Shown: positions 9,065-18,125, numbered from the stretch's first letter. The stretch: 64,000 nt of DNA from Agarivorans albus (GCF_019670105.1 NZ_AP023032.1:2784972-2848971); one strand, 5' to 3'. Translations and numbers: made by a program. The notes: generated by a model not told the origin, from the sequence alone.

Positions 9065-9836
9065 TTTGCTGCACGTAAAAAACTTATCTCAACACGTTTA
9101 TGTTCACAAAGGTTGGTTGAGCAGGCAACGTTTTGCAGCCATCGATGACATAAGTTTCGAGCTAAACATGGGTGAAAGCTTAGCGATAATTGGTGAGTCA
9201 GGTTCAGGTAAATCTAGCTTGGCAAAAGTATTAGCGGGCATCAACAAACCGAGTAACGGGGATATTTTTGTTAACGGCGAGGCTTTAAAGTTTGGCGACT
9301 ACACCCGCAGGTGCCGCTTAATCAGAATGATATTTCAAGATCCAAATAGCTCGCTCAACCCGCGTTCTAACATCGGTCGAATTTTGTCTGCACCACTTAT
9401 TCTAAATACCGCACTTTCCCAGCAAGAGCAGCAACAAAAGGTAATTGCTACCTTAAAATTAGTGGGTTTATTAGAAGAGCATGCCGAGTTTTTCCCCAGT
9501 ATGCTATCTAGCGGTCAGAAACAGCGTATTGCGGTTGCTAGAGCGTTAATTTTAAGCCCCAAGATCATTGTTATTGATGAAAGTATTGCGGCCCTTGATG
9601 TCTCGGTGAGAGCCCAAATCATTAACCTATTGCTAGAGCTGCAGCAACGATTTGCAATCAGCTATATCTTTGTATCCAATGACTTAGGGTTAGTTCGACA
9701 TTTTTCAGATAAGGTTCTGGTGATGCAACAAGGCAAAGCCGTAGAATTTAAGCATACCGAAGAGTTCTTTACTCAGCCCGAACACGAGCTGAGTCAACGA
9801 CTGATAAATGCCTATCAAAATGCCTTTCGTAAATAG
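9057..9836 (+). CDS. sapF: SapF, ABC transporter ATP-binding protein with altered H-loop
   Basis: A 259-residue ATPase partner of SapD. Walker A (GESGSGKS), signature (LSSGQKQR) and a Walker B with glutamate (IIVIDES) are intact. The H-loop reads VSNDLG, whereas most ABC ATPases have S/T-x-H or SHDL here, so no histidine occupies the switch position. If real, this site of the SapD-SapF heterodimer would be degenerate, as in asymmetric ABC exporters. It is the last gene of the operon and ends 9 bp from the convergent acyltransferase gene, with no room for a terminator between them. Confidence 0.9.
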   Translation: MANLLHVKNLSQHVYVHKGWLSRQRFAAIDDISFELNMGESLAIIGESGSGKSSLAKVLAGINKPSNGDIFVNGEALKFGDYTRRCRLIRMIFQDPNSSLNPRSNIGRILSAPLILNTALSQQEQQQKVIATLKLVGLLEEHAEFFPSMLSSGQKQRIAVARALILSPKIIVIDESIAALDVSVRAQIINLLLELQQRFAISYIFVSNDLGLVRHFSDKVLVMQQGKAVEFKHTEEFFTQPEHELSQRLINAYQNAFRK

Positions 9837-9845
9837 CGAGAGGTA

Positions 9846-10709
9846 TTAAGAATTACCACGATACAGAATACTTTCTTGCGCACCCACCACTTGTGACATA
9901 GAAAGAGAAGCGTTAACTTCGCGCTCGATCATATTCATTAATGGTCTTAAGGTAATGGGCAAATCACTGCGGATCTTTTCAGCAGTAATATAATATGGCG
10001 CGCGTTGTCCATGGTACTCAACAACGGGACCAATTTGTTGAAATTTAATGCCCAACAGCGCGGTGCTTCGAGCTAAGCGAGGCTCCATCATCACATAAGC
10101 ATGTTTGATATTATGTCGCTCTACCAACACTGTAGCGGCTAGATACATACTAGCAGTGATAAAAGGAAAGCAGCGCAGCTCTTCTTCATAGAGCTCGTTG
10201 ATGTTAATCCCACCTACCGCTGAGTCTTTAAACTTGTCGGCTTTACGTCGTCTAAATGTTGCTCTTAATGCTAAACGGGAAATTTCACAAACGTCTTCTC
10301 GAGCAAAATTTTGCGGATGTAATTCCTCATCGGTAATAGCACCTTCGCAATACTTTTCCAAAGGTAGTAATTGCTCGCCTGACGGGGCCACAACTCGCAC
10401 GGTACTAGCATAGGTATTTGAAGACTTGTGTCGCACTAAGCAATAGTCGGAGTAATCGTCAAATTCATCGCGTTCTACTTTTTGCGGGTTAACCGGCTCA
10501 AAGCCTAACTCTTCACAATAAACATCGTGACGAAGGTGATAGACACTTTCTACATCTTCGTCGCTGAGCGCGACAAGTGGATGAAAATAGGTTTCATAAT
10601 GCTTGGCAATCTCTGCAGCTTTCTTTTTAGCAGCATGCTGAGTGGTTTTACTGGTGGGTAAACCAACCACCTTTCCTTTAATGCTGGTCGGCAATATTTT
10701 ACTTTTCAA
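9846..10709 (-). CDS. PEP-CTERM/exosortase-type N-acyl amino acid synthase-like acyltransferase
   Basis: A 287-residue protein of the FeeM/autoinducer-synthase-like GNAT group, closest by motif to the PEP-CTERM/exosortase-associated acyltransferases. Visible hallmarks are YHLRHDVYCEELGFE, a DEFDDYSDYCLV block, STVRVV, LPLEKYC and EISRLALRATFRRR. Relatives move an acyl chain from acyl-ACP to an amino group. No exosortase or PEP-CTERM gene is in the window, so the acceptor is unknown. I take the start at TTG (10707-10709) because AAGGG sits 8-9 nt upstream and no ATG occurs in the first half of the frame. Its 5' end faces divergent fabV. Its 3' end nearly touches sapF. Confidence 0.8.
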   Translation of the reverse strand: MKSKILPTSIKGKVVGLPTSKTTQHAAKKKAAEIAKHYETYFHPLVALSDEDVESVYHLRHDVYCEELGFEPVNPQKVERDEFDDYSDYCLVRHKSSNTYASTVRVVAPSGEQLLPLEKYCEGAITDEELHPQNFAREDVCEISRLALRATFRRRKADKFKDSAVGGININELYEEELRCFPFITASMYLAATVLVERHNIKHAYVMMEPRLARSTALLGIKFQQIGPVVEYHGQRAPYYITAEKIRSDLPITLRPLMNMIEREVNASLSMSQVVGAQESILYRGNS

Positions 10710-11003
10710 AAGCTTAACCCTTATTCCCTTAAGTGTCTTTAGTCTTATTTTTTTATCGCGTTATGTTATTGATACTACCTAAATAAGATAATGTATAGTT
10801 CTTTTGATAATAAATTTACATCGCCTAAGCAAGGGGCTATAAACTAACGACACAATAAAACCAAATTCCTCCCTATTTAACTGCTCTGATCAGCTAGGCT
10901 AAATGCAACTTTAGCGGTAAACATGCTAGAATCACTGCATTTTTTAGCGCTATAACAATCATGTATTCAGCGCCTTATTATCGGACACCTTAAAGGAATT
11001 AGT

Positions 11004-12206
11004 ATGATCATCAAACCCAAGATCCGAGGCTTTATCTGTACCACCACTCACCCGGTAGGCTGTGCGGCTAATGTACAAGAGCAAATCGATTACACCAAAC
11101 AGCAAGGCAAAGTAAGTAATGGCCCTAAGCGAGTATTGGTGGTTGGTTCTTCAAGCGGATATGGTTTGTCATCGCGCATCGCGGCAGCTTTTGGTAGCGA
11201 TGCCGCAACTATTGGCGTGTTTTTCGAAAAGCCTGCCACTGAAAAGAAACCTGGTACTGCAGGTTGGTACAATGCTGCTGCATTTGACCAAAAAGCGCGT
11301 GAAGCCGGCCTTTATGCTAAAAGCATCAATGGTGACGCCTTCTCACATCAAGCAAAACAAGCCGCTGTTGACTTAATTAAACAAGATCTTGGACAGATTG
11401 ACCTTGTGGTTTATTCGCTAGCCTCTCCAGTTCGTAAATTACCAGACAGCGGAGAACTGATTCGCTCTAGCTTAAAACCTATCGGTGAAACTTACACAGC
11501 AACAGCTGTTGATACCAATAAAGATACCATTATCGAAGCGAGCGTGGAGCCAGCAACCGAGCAAGAAATCGCTGATACAGTAACGGTAATGGGTGGTGAA
11601 GACTGGGAGCTTTGGATTAAAGCCTTAGATGAAGCCGGCGTGCTAGCTGAAGGTTGTAAAACCGTTGCCTACAGTTACATTGGCACCGCGCTAACTTGGC
11701 CAATCTATTGGGATGGCGCTTTAGGTAAAGCGAAAATGGACCTAGATCGCGCTGCAACAGCACTTAATGAAAAACTAAGCAGTAAGCAAGGCTCAGCCAA
11801 CGTTGCAGTGCTTAAGAGTGTAGTCACTCAAGCTAGCTCTGCAATTCCTGTGATGCCTTTATACATCTCGATGGTTTTCAAAATCATGAAAGAACAAGGT
11901 CTGCACGAAGGCTGTATGGAGCAAATCTATCGTTTATTCAATGAACGTTTGTACCTAGAAGGTGAACAAGCTCCTGTAGATGAGCAGAATCGTCTGCGTT
12001 TAGATGATTGGGAATTACGTGAAGATATTCAACAAGCTTGTGTTGACCTATGGCCACAAATTACCACCGAGAACCTGAAAGAACATACTGACTATGAATA
12101 CTATAAAGCGGAGTTTTTGAAGCTATTTGGCTTCGGGGTTGACGGTGTTGATTACGAAGAAGATGTTGCAACAGCAGTGCCGTTTGAAGTAGTAACCTTA
12201 GACTAA
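11004..12206 (+). CDS. fabV: FabV, NADH-dependent trans-2-enoyl-ACP reductase
   Basis: A 400-residue enoyl-ACP reductase of the FabV type, which completes the fatty acid elongation cycle and is known for intrinsic triclosan resistance. The N-terminus ([20 protein letters not shown]) and the NAD-binding glycine region ([15 protein letters not shown]) are typical. The active-site Y-x8-K motif is present as Tyr235 ([10 protein letters not shown]) to Lys244, exactly the family numbering. A ribosome-binding site (AAAGGAA) precedes the ATG. The upstream 294 bp separates it from the divergent acyltransferase. A TAGAAT element near 10926 is a possible -10. A terminator follows directly. Confidence 0.96.
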   Translation: MIIKPKIRGFICTTTHPVGCAANVQEQIDYTKQQGKVSNGPKRVLVVGSSSGYGLSSRIAAAFGSDAATIGVFFEKPATEKKPGTAGWYNAAAFDQKAREAGLYAKSINGDAFSHQAKQAAVDLIKQDLGQIDLVVYSLASPVRKLPDSGELIRSSLKPIGETYTATAVDTNKDTIIEASVEPATEQEIADTVTVMGGEDWELWIKALDEAGVLAEGCKTVAYSYIGTALTWPIYWDGALGKAKMDLDRAATALNEKLSSKQGSANVAVLKSVVTQASSAIPVMPLYISMVFKIMKEQGLHEGCMEQIYRLFNERLYLEGEQAPVDEQNRLRLDDWELREDIQQACVDLWPQITTENLKEHTDYEYYKAEFLKLFGFGVDGVDYEEDVATAVPFEVVTLD

Positions 12207-12225
12207 TAACTAGCTTAACAACCAC

Positions 12226-12260
12226 AAAAGCCCTTAACCGTTGCAGTTAAGGGCTTTTTT
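12226..12260 (+). terminator. Intrinsic terminator of fabV (possibly bidirectional)
   Basis: AAAAGCCCTTAAC (12226-12238) pairs with GTTAAGGGCTTTT (12246-12258) around a 7-nt loop, followed by T residues. It is 20 bp past the fabV stop and reaches the stop of the converging small gene, so it can serve both strands. Confidence 0.9.
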
Positions 12261-12618
12261 AATTGATTCTTTGATAACGAATACGCCCTGCTCTTGGCAA
12301 GTATGCATCCAATGTCTGACCATCTTTTGAAATGCGGTATTCAATCACTTTATCCGCTGAGGTCACTACCACGCGATTGCCATTTATCTTGTATTTGGTC
12401 GCTACCCGGCTGCCAGATTTAACTTGGCCATCTTCTGAGAATACAAGGCGTTCTTTCTTGCCATAAAAATCATGCTCTGCTTCCCAGGTACCTACAATAG
12501 GGTTTACTTTAAGCTCAGGCTCTATGCCAACCAACTCTGGATAAGCAAAGTAAACAAAAGATGTTACGCCTAAACCAATACCAAGAAGTGCTATAAGCAG
12601 CACAATGGATTTCTTCAC
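12259..12618 (-). CDS. Small membrane-anchored protein, DUF2850-like
   Basis: About 119 residues with one N-terminal hydrophobic segment (IVLLIALLGIGLGVTSFVYF), then a soluble domain with GTWEAEHDFYGKKERLVFSEDG and a C-terminal beta-rich stretch. The pattern resembles the vibrio-type DUF2850 family, but this is from memory of motif layout, not a search. Function is unknown. The longer frame would need a TTG at 12630. I prefer the GTG at 12618 because GGAG lies 6 nt upstream and the protein then begins MKKSIVLL. The ppiD terminator lies immediately upstream, which leaves little space for a separate promoter. Confidence 0.7.
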   Translation of the reverse strand: MKKSIVLLIALLGIGLGVTSFVYFAYPELVGIEPELKVNPIVGTWEAEHDFYGKKERLVFSEDGQVKSGSRVATKYKINGNRVVVTSADKVIEYRISKDGQTLDAYLPRAGRIRYQRIN

Positions 12619-12634
12619 ATTGTTCTCCAAAACT

Positions 12635-12661
12635 AAAAAAGGACGTAAAACGTCCTTTTTT
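12635..12661 (-). terminator. Intrinsic terminator of ppiD
   Basis: GGACGT (12641-12646) pairs with ACGTCC (12650-12655) around an AAA loop, with six A and six T residues on either side, so it works on either strand. It lies between the ppiD stop and the GGAG of the next minus-strand gene. Confidence 0.85.
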
Positions 12662-12685
12662 CAGTATCTTACGTAAGCACTAAGC

Positions 12686-14554
12686 TTACAACAAGTTTTG
12701 GATTTCTGCTTTGCTTTTTAAGACATCAATCAATACTTGATAACTTGCTTCAGTTTTAACGTTGCTAAGTTGTTGTAACCATTGATTAGTTTCACTGGCA
12801 TCAACGGTTTCTGCTTCGTTAACTGCTGTTAATTGAATAACCAGTTGGTCACCGCTCATGGTAGTAATACGGCTCGCTACTTTTTGCTCTGAAGGTTTTG
12901 CCATCATAAATAAATGACGCACCACTTGAGGCTCAAAATCTTGGCTATCGCGAGCTACCTTAAACTTAGAGTCCAGTTTAAGTTGCTGCTCATACAACAA
13001 AGCATCTATGCCTTCACCGCTCTCAAGCGCAGCAATTAGGCTATCTGCATAATCTTGTGCGGCCTTTGTTGAACGAGACTGAGTAAGTGCAGTGTTTATT
13101 TGTGCTTTAACCTCTTCATAAGGTTTAACTTCTGAAGCTTGGTGAGCCATAACACGAACAACAATTGAACTGTTGTCTGACAACTGGATTGCATCACTAT
13201 TTAAGCCTTCAGCGATGAAGTCTAAGTTAAATAGTTGATTAATGACCTGAGGCTCACCTAAGGCACCATTGGCACTAGCGCGAGTTAAACCTTTAACAGT
13301 TTCAACTTCTAAGCCCGTTTCGCTAGCAACATCAACTAATGAATCTGGAATTTCGAAAGATACTTCAGCAAGACGCTGAGCTTGCTCATAGAACGCATCT
13401 TGTGCTTGTTCTTGTTGCAGGCGCTGACTAATTTGCTCTTTCACTTCTTCTAAAGGTTGTGCTTGAGATTCTTGAACATCTAGCAATTTAATCAGATGAT
13501 AACCAAACTCAGTTTTAACAACTTCACTTACGTCACCGTTATTAACAAGTGCGAATGAAGCAGCATCGAACTCAGGAGCCATTACGCCACTTTCAAACCA
13601 ATCTAGTTCACCACCTTCCTGACCACTAAAAGTATCTTCAGATTCAGCAGCGGCTAGCGTCGCAAATTCTTCACCTTGATTGATTTTAGCTAACAGCTCT
13701 TCAGCTTTAGCTTCATCAGCAACCAAAATGTGGGCAACTTTACGCTTCTCTGGTTGTGAATAAGTTAGCTGATTTGCATCGTAAAATTGTTGAATGTCTT
13801 CTTCGCTAACTTCTATGCTTGCAGCAATTTTCTCTGCATCAACTACGATGTACTCAACATCTACCGACTCTTCAGTGCGGAAAGTGTTTTTACGTTCTTC
13901 GTAGTAAGCCAATAAGTCTTCTTCGCTTGGCGCTTCTTGGTTAGCAAACTGAGCCACAGGAATCGTAACGTAGCGCACGTCACGAGTTTGTTGATTTAGC
14001 TTAACCAGCAACTCAGCTTCACTTGGTAGCGCAAACTCACTACCTAACAAAGCTTGCTGCAATTGACGACGGGTTAAGTCGTTGCGAATCATATCGCGAA
14101 ATTGAGCAGGTTGGAGGTTGGCGCGGTAAAGAACAGCTAAGTAACGCTCGTTATCAAAACGACCATCAACTTGGAATTCTTGCATGCCTAAAATTTGTGA
14201 TTTAACTTGCGCGTCGCTTACTCGTAAACCATAGCTTTCTGCAGCTTGGTCTAACAAGCGCTCACCAATCATTCGGTCTAATACGTTACTTCTAAACTGG
14301 GCCATGTAGCTTGGGTCGGCGGCTAGTTGATTAAACGCAGCACCAAACTGGCTTTCTAAGCGGGCACGCTCGTTTTGATAAGCTTGATCAAACTCTGCAC
14401 GGCTAATGGACTCACCATTAACTTCAGCGGCTAATTGCTCACTAGGGCTTGCGATGTAGCTACCTACACCAGCCAGAGCGAAAGATAATATGACCAAACC
14501 TAGGATGATTTTGGCTACCGGACCTTGGCTTCCTTCACGGAGCTTTTCCAACAT
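12686..14554 (-). CDS. ppiD: PpiD, membrane-anchored periplasmic folding factor
   Basis: A 622-residue protein, essentially the length of enteric PpiD. A short cytoplasmic start (MLEKLREGSQGPVAKIILG) leads into one transmembrane helix, then a SurA-like N-terminal chaperone region, one parvulin domain around residues 265-360 (RKVAHILVADEAKAEELL, GGELDWFESGVMAPEFD), and a C-terminal chaperone part. PpiD sits at the Sec translocon exit and assists outer-membrane and periplasmic proteins; its prolyl isomerase activity is weak or absent in E. coli. It follows hupB and lon in the same order as in E. coli. Confidence 0.95.
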   Translation of the reverse strand: MLEKLREGSQGPVAKIILGLVILSFALAGVGSYIASPSEQLAAEVNGESISRAEFDQAYQNERARLESQFGAAFNQLAADPSYMAQFRSNVLDRMIGERLLDQAAESYGLRVSDAQVKSQILGMQEFQVDGRFDNERYLAVLYRANLQPAQFRDMIRNDLTRRQLQQALLGSEFALPSEAELLVKLNQQTRDVRYVTIPVAQFANQEAPSEEDLLAYYEERKNTFRTEESVDVEYIVVDAEKIAASIEVSEEDIQQFYDANQLTYSQPEKRKVAHILVADEAKAEELLAKINQGEEFATLAAAESEDTFSGQEGGELDWFESGVMAPEFDAASFALVNNGDVSEVVKTEFGYHLIKLLDVQESQAQPLEEVKEQISQRLQQEQAQDAFYEQAQRLAEVSFEIPDSLVDVASETGLEVETVKGLTRASANGALGEPQVINQLFNLDFIAEGLNSDAIQLSDNSSIVVRVMAHQASEVKPYEEVKAQINTALTQSRSTKAAQDYADSLIAALESGEGIDALLYEQQLKLDSKFKVARDSQDFEPQVVRHLFMMAKPSEQKVASRITTMSGDQLVIQLTAVNEAETVDASETNQWLQQLSNVKTEASYQVLIDVLKSKAEIQNLL

Positions 14555-14585
14555 GCTTAATTACTCTTTACCACATTAAATAATG

Positions 14586-14609
14586 AAAAAGCGCATCGAA
14601 TGGATGCGC
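14586..14609 (-). terminator. Intrinsic terminator of hupB
   Basis: On the minus strand GCGCATC/GATGCGC (14603-14609 and 14591-14597) form a stem with a 5-nt loop, followed by five T residues. It lies between hupB and ppiD, so ppiD probably has its own promoter or relies on readthrough. Confidence 0.85.
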
Positions 14610-14638
14610 CTTTGACAGATCGCAATTGCGTCTGACAG

Positions 14639-14911
14639 TTAGTTTACAGCGTCTTTTAACGCTTTACCTGCTTTAAACGACGGTACGTTAGCAGCGGCAA
14701 TTTGGATCTCTGCACCAGTCTGAGGGTTACGACCAGTACGGGCAGAACGTTCTTTAACTTGGAAAGTACCGAAACCTACCAAAGCAACGTTGTCACCTTC
14801 TTTAAGTGTGTCTGAAATCGCGTCAATGAAAGAATCCAGCGCACGACCTGCAGCGGCCTTAGAAATGTCAGCGCCTTCAGCGATTTTGTCTACGAGTTGA
14901 GCTTTATTCAC
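14639..14911 (-). CDS. hupB: HU family DNA-binding protein, beta-type
   Basis: A 90-residue HU protein of standard length. It shows [19 protein letters not shown], the [21 protein letters not shown] segment that forms the DNA-gripping arm, and the C-terminal [14 protein letters not shown] bends and compacts DNA and acts in replication, repair and regulation. The position between lon and ppiD matches hupB of E. coli rather than hupA. A 212-bp gap to lon leaves room for its own promoter, and a terminator follows. Confidence 0.97.
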   Translation of the reverse strand: MNKAQLVDKIAEGADISKAAAGRALDSFIDAISDTLKEGDNVALVGFGTFQVKERSARTGRNPQTGAEIQIAAANVPSFKAGKALKDAVN

Positions 14912-15043
14912 AATTGGTTCCCCTTGTTGTTATTCCTTTTCTTCTCACCGCAGGGAAGCTTCCCTAATAATCGCGGCTCAGAATGAGGTTCGTCAGTCTA
15001 CATTTAGTTAAAATATACCATCAATATTGTTATCAACGGCTTC

Positions 15044-15085
15044 CTTGCCAGCCTTAGGCTATAGCCCTTGAACAAGGCTGGCAAG
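15044..15085 (-). terminator. Large hairpin downstream of lon with nested palindrome
   Basis: Perfect 12-bp arms CTTGCCAGCCTT (15044-15055) and AAGGCTGGCAAG (15074-15085) flank an 18-nt loop that itself contains the palindrome GGCTATAGCC (15057-15066). It begins about 40 bp past the lon stop and has no T-run. It could end or protect the lon transcript, or be a cruciform or binding site upstream of hupB. Confidence 0.5.
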
Positions 15086-15123
15086 TACTATTTCACGATT
15101 GAATATCGTTTATTTGCATTGAC

Positions 15124-17472
15124 TCAAGCTTTTACTTCAAAGCCTTCAGGATTTTGCTCTAAAGCCGCTTCCAGAACCTGCTCAATCCAGCGAACTGGAA
15201 TGATTTTAAGGTCGCCAATAACATTTTCTGGTATCTCTTCTAAATCACGTTCATTTTCTTGTGGAATAAGAACGGTTTTAATTCCACCACGATGCGCAGC
15301 CAATAGCTTCTCTTTCAAGCCACCAATCGGCAATACTTCACCACGTAAGGTAATTTCACCGGTCATCGCGACTTCAGCTTTTACCGGATTACCGGTTAGG
15401 CTAGAAACTAAAGCAGTACACATTGCAATACCGGCACTTGGACCATCTTTTGGTGTTGCACCTTCCGGTACGTGTACGTGAATATCACGTTTCTCATAGA
15501 AGTCGCTGTTAATGCGCCACTTATCCGCGCGAGCTCTAACCACAGTCATGGCTGCTTGAATAGATTCTTGCATCACATCACCAAGAGAACCGGTATAGCT
15601 AAGTTTACCTTTACCTGGCACCGATGCTGTTTCGATAGTTAACAAGTCACCGCCCACTTCAGTCCAAGCAAGGCCTGTTACCATACCAACACGGTTGTTC
15701 TCATCGGCTTTGCCATAATCACAACGCTGCACACCAAGGTACTCACTGAGGTTATCTTGGCGTATTTCTACTTTCTTGGTGTCTTTGTTTAGCAAGATTT
15801 CTTTCACTGCTTTGCGACACAACTTTGAGATTTCACGCTCTAAGCTACGCACACCAGCTTCACGGGTGTAGTAACGAATAATGCCAGTGATAGCGCTGTC
15901 TTCGATAACTATTTCGTGCTCTTTCAAGCCATTGCGCTTGATCTGTTTGCTAATTAAGTGCTGTTTAGCAATATTTAGTTTTTCGTCTTCGGTATAGCCC
16001 GACAAACGAATCACTTCCATACGGTCAAGCAATGGACCTGGAATATTCATTGAGTTTGAAGTAGCAACGAACATTACATCTGATAAGTCGTAATCGACTT
16101 CAAGGTAATGATCGTTAAAGCTATTGTTTTGCTCTGGGTCTAATACTTCTAGCAATGCAGAGGCAGGGTCGCCGCGCATGTCAGATGCCATCTTGTCAAT
16201 TTCATCAAGCAAGAATAGTGGGTTTTTCACCGCCACTTTAGACATTTTTTGAATCAGCTTACCCGGCATAGAACCAATATACGTTCTACGGTGCCCGCGA
16301 ATCTCAGCTTCATCACGCACGCCACCTAAGGCCATACGTACGTATTTACGTCCGGTTGATTTGGCGATAGATTGGCCCAGCGAAGTTTTACCTACACCTG
16401 GCGGACCAACTAAACAAAGGATAGGACCTTTAAGTTTGTTGACTCGGCTTTGCACTGCCAAGTATTCCAAAATACGTTCTTTTACTTTCTCTAAACCGTA
16501 GTGGTCTTGATTAAGCACCTGCTCGGCTTTGGCTAAATCACGCTTCACTTTTGAGCGTTTCACCCAAGGAACACTAAGCATCCAATCAACATAACCGCGA
16601 ACCACTGTAGCTTCTGCCGACATTGGCGACATCATTTTAAGCTTGTTGAGTTCGGCAAGCGTTTTCTCTTTTGCCTCTTCAGGCATTTTGGCTTCATCGA
16701 TGCGTTGAGAAAGCTGCTCAAATTCGTCTTGACCATCTTCCGACTCACCCAATTCTTTTTGGATGGCCTTCATTTGCTCGTTTAAGTAATACTCACGCTG
16801 GCTTTTTTCCATTTGCTTTTTCACACGTCCGCGGATCTTTTTCTCAACGTGTAGCAAATCGATTTCGGACTCCATCATTGCCATTAGGTATTCAAGGCGT
16901 TCTGGAATACTGGCGATTTCAAGCACCGACTGTTTGTCTTCTAACTTGAGCGGCATGTGAGCAGCCATGGTGTCGGCTAAACGCGCTGCATCATCGATGC
17001 CAGAAACAGAAGTAAGCACTTCAGGCGGAATCTTCTTGTTTAGCTTGATATAGCCTTCAAACTGGCTAATGGCAGAGCGCACCATCACTTCTTGCTCTTT
17101 TTCATCGGGCTGTGCAGATACTACATACTCAGCGGCAGCTACATAGTACTCTTCTTCTTGAACAATTTGCTCGAGCTTAGCGCGCTGACTGCCTTCAACC
17201 AGTACTTTAACGGTACCATCAGGCAGCTTAAGTAATTGAAGAATATTAGCAACGGTACCTACTGTGTATAGGTCGTCAACCTGCGGGTCGTCATTGCTTG
17301 CGTCCTTTTGAGCCACTAGCAATACTTGCTTGTCTTGGCTCATTGCACTTTCTAAGCAACGGATAGATTTTTCACGACCAACAAACAATGGAATAACCAT
17401 GTGCGGATACACCACCACGTCGCGCAGCGGTAATACGGGAATTTCGAAACGTTCTGAACGCTCTAAGGTCAT
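15124..17472 (-). CDS. lon: Lon ATP-dependent protease
   Basis: A 782-residue LonA serine protease, close to the 784 of E. coli. The N-terminal substrate-binding domain (IPVLPLRDVVVYPHMVIPLF) and coiled coil come first. The AAA+ module follows, with Walker A GPPGVGKTS and Walker B FLLDEIDKM. The protease domain carries the catalytic Ser in PKDGPSAG and a Lys in GGLKEKLLAA. Lon removes damaged proteins and specific regulators. It sits in the usual lon-hupB-ppiD order, but clpPX is not upstream; ruvC and yebC are. A good sigma-32-type promoter lies in front of it. Confidence 0.98.
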   Translation of the reverse strand: MTLERSERFEIPVLPLRDVVVYPHMVIPLFVGREKSIRCLESAMSQDKQVLLVAQKDASNDDPQVDDLYTVGTVANILQLLKLPDGTVKVLVEGSQRAKLEQIVQEEEYYVAAAEYVVSAQPDEKEQEVMVRSAISQFEGYIKLNKKIPPEVLTSVSGIDDAARLADTMAAHMPLKLEDKQSVLEIASIPERLEYLMAMMESEIDLLHVEKKIRGRVKKQMEKSQREYYLNEQMKAIQKELGESEDGQDEFEQLSQRIDEAKMPEEAKEKTLAELNKLKMMSPMSAEATVVRGYVDWMLSVPWVKRSKVKRDLAKAEQVLNQDHYGLEKVKERILEYLAVQSRVNKLKGPILCLVGPPGVGKTSLGQSIAKSTGRKYVRMALGGVRDEAEIRGHRRTYIGSMPGKLIQKMSKVAVKNPLFLLDEIDKMASDMRGDPASALLEVLDPEQNNSFNDHYLEVDYDLSDVMFVATSNSMNIPGPLLDRMEVIRLSGYTEDEKLNIAKQHLISKQIKRNGLKEHEIVIEDSAITGIIRYYTREAGVRSLEREISKLCRKAVKEILLNKDTKKVEIRQDNLSEYLGVQRCDYGKADENNRVGMVTGLAWTEVGGDLLTIETASVPGKGKLSYTGSLGDVMQESIQAAMTVVRARADKWRINSDFYEKRDIHVHVPEGATPKDGPSAGIAMCTALVSSLTGNPVKAEVAMTGEITLRGEVLPIGGLKEKLLAAHRGGIKTVLIPQENERDLEEIPENVIGDLKIIPVRWIEQVLEAALEQNPEGFEVKA

Positions 17473-17512
17473 GTCGTCCTCTTTACCTTAGCTAATAATC
17501 TCTATCAGCAAT

Positions 17513-17540
17513 ATATTGGGTCAAACTTGGTGGTTTCAAT
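17513..17540 (-). promoter_or_regulatory. Candidate heat-shock (sigma-32) promoter of lon
   Basis: On the minus strand ATTGAAA (-35) is followed after 13 bp by CCCAATAT (-10), close to the consensus CTTGAAA-N(11-16)-CCCCATnT. The predicted start near 17505 gives a leader of about 33 nt before the lon ATG. Heat-shock control of lon is established in E. coli. Confidence 0.75.
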
Positions 17541-17597
17541 TAGTTACGCAGAATAATTCAAAAAAAACTTCTGACTGTTGTTTTTTCATACAATAAA

Positions 17598-18119
17598 TTA
17601 ACGTAGTCGACGCCTCACTGTACCTCGAACTTTGCCCGCCATACCAATTAAGCTTTGTCTGGTATGGCAATGACATAAAGCGACAGCAAGGGCATCAGCA
17701 GCGTCTGCTTGTGGGCTTGCCGACAAGTTTAGAAGTTGGGTCACCATGTGTTGAACTTGTGATTTATCTGCAGCTCCGGTTCCTACCACTGCTTGTTTTA
17801 TTTGCCGTGCCGAGTACTCTGCCACAGGCAAGTCTTGGCTTACCGCGGATACAATCGCCGCGCCACGAGCTTGACCAAGCTTTAACGCTGAATCAGCATT
17901 CTTGGCCATAAAAACCTGTTCTATGGCAAACTCGTCGGGCGAGAATTGAGTGATAATTTCACTTACTCCAGCGTGGATTTGTTTTAACCTTAGCGGTAAG
18001 GCTTTTTCATTGGTGCGAATACAACCACTACCCAAATACTCTATTCGTCCATGGGCTTGTTTAACAAGTCCGTATCCGGTGATCCGCGAGCCGGGATCAA
18101 TGCCTAAAATAATGCTCAC
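17598..18119 (-). CDS. ruvC: RuvC, Holliday junction resolvase
   Basis: A 173-residue endonuclease that cuts Holliday junctions; the length equals that of E. coli RuvC. The acidic active site is visible: Asp in [15 protein letters not shown], Glu in [11 protein letters not shown], and the Asp pair in [14 protein letters not shown]. It follows yebC by 6 bp as in most gammaproteobacteria. The usual ruvAB genes do not follow; the next gene is lon. Its partners RuvA and RuvB must therefore be encoded elsewhere. Confidence 0.97.
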   Translation of the reverse strand: MSIILGIDPGSRITGYGLVKQAHGRIEYLGSGCIRTNEKALPLRLKQIHAGVSEIITQFSPDEFAIEQVFMAKNADSALKLGQARGAAIVSAVSQDLPVAEYSARQIKQAVVGTGAADKSQVQHMVTQLLNLSASPQADAADALAVALCHCHTRQSLIGMAGKVRGTVRRRLR

Positions 18120-18125
18120 GGTTAA

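Noticed and set aside
10860-10930. FadR-like site (CTCTGATCAGCTAG) upstream of fabV
   Set aside because: Only the short palindrome CTGATCAG fits; the conserved CTGGT/ACCAG arms are missing.
15068-15481. A 137-codon plus-strand frame opposite the 3' end of lon
   Set aside because: It overlaps the conserved lon protease domain on the other strand and has no recognisable motif, so it is a shadow frame.
17560-17590. Possible ruvC terminator with A-run and T-run
   Set aside because: The stem would be almost all A-T pairs with no GC core; too weak to call.
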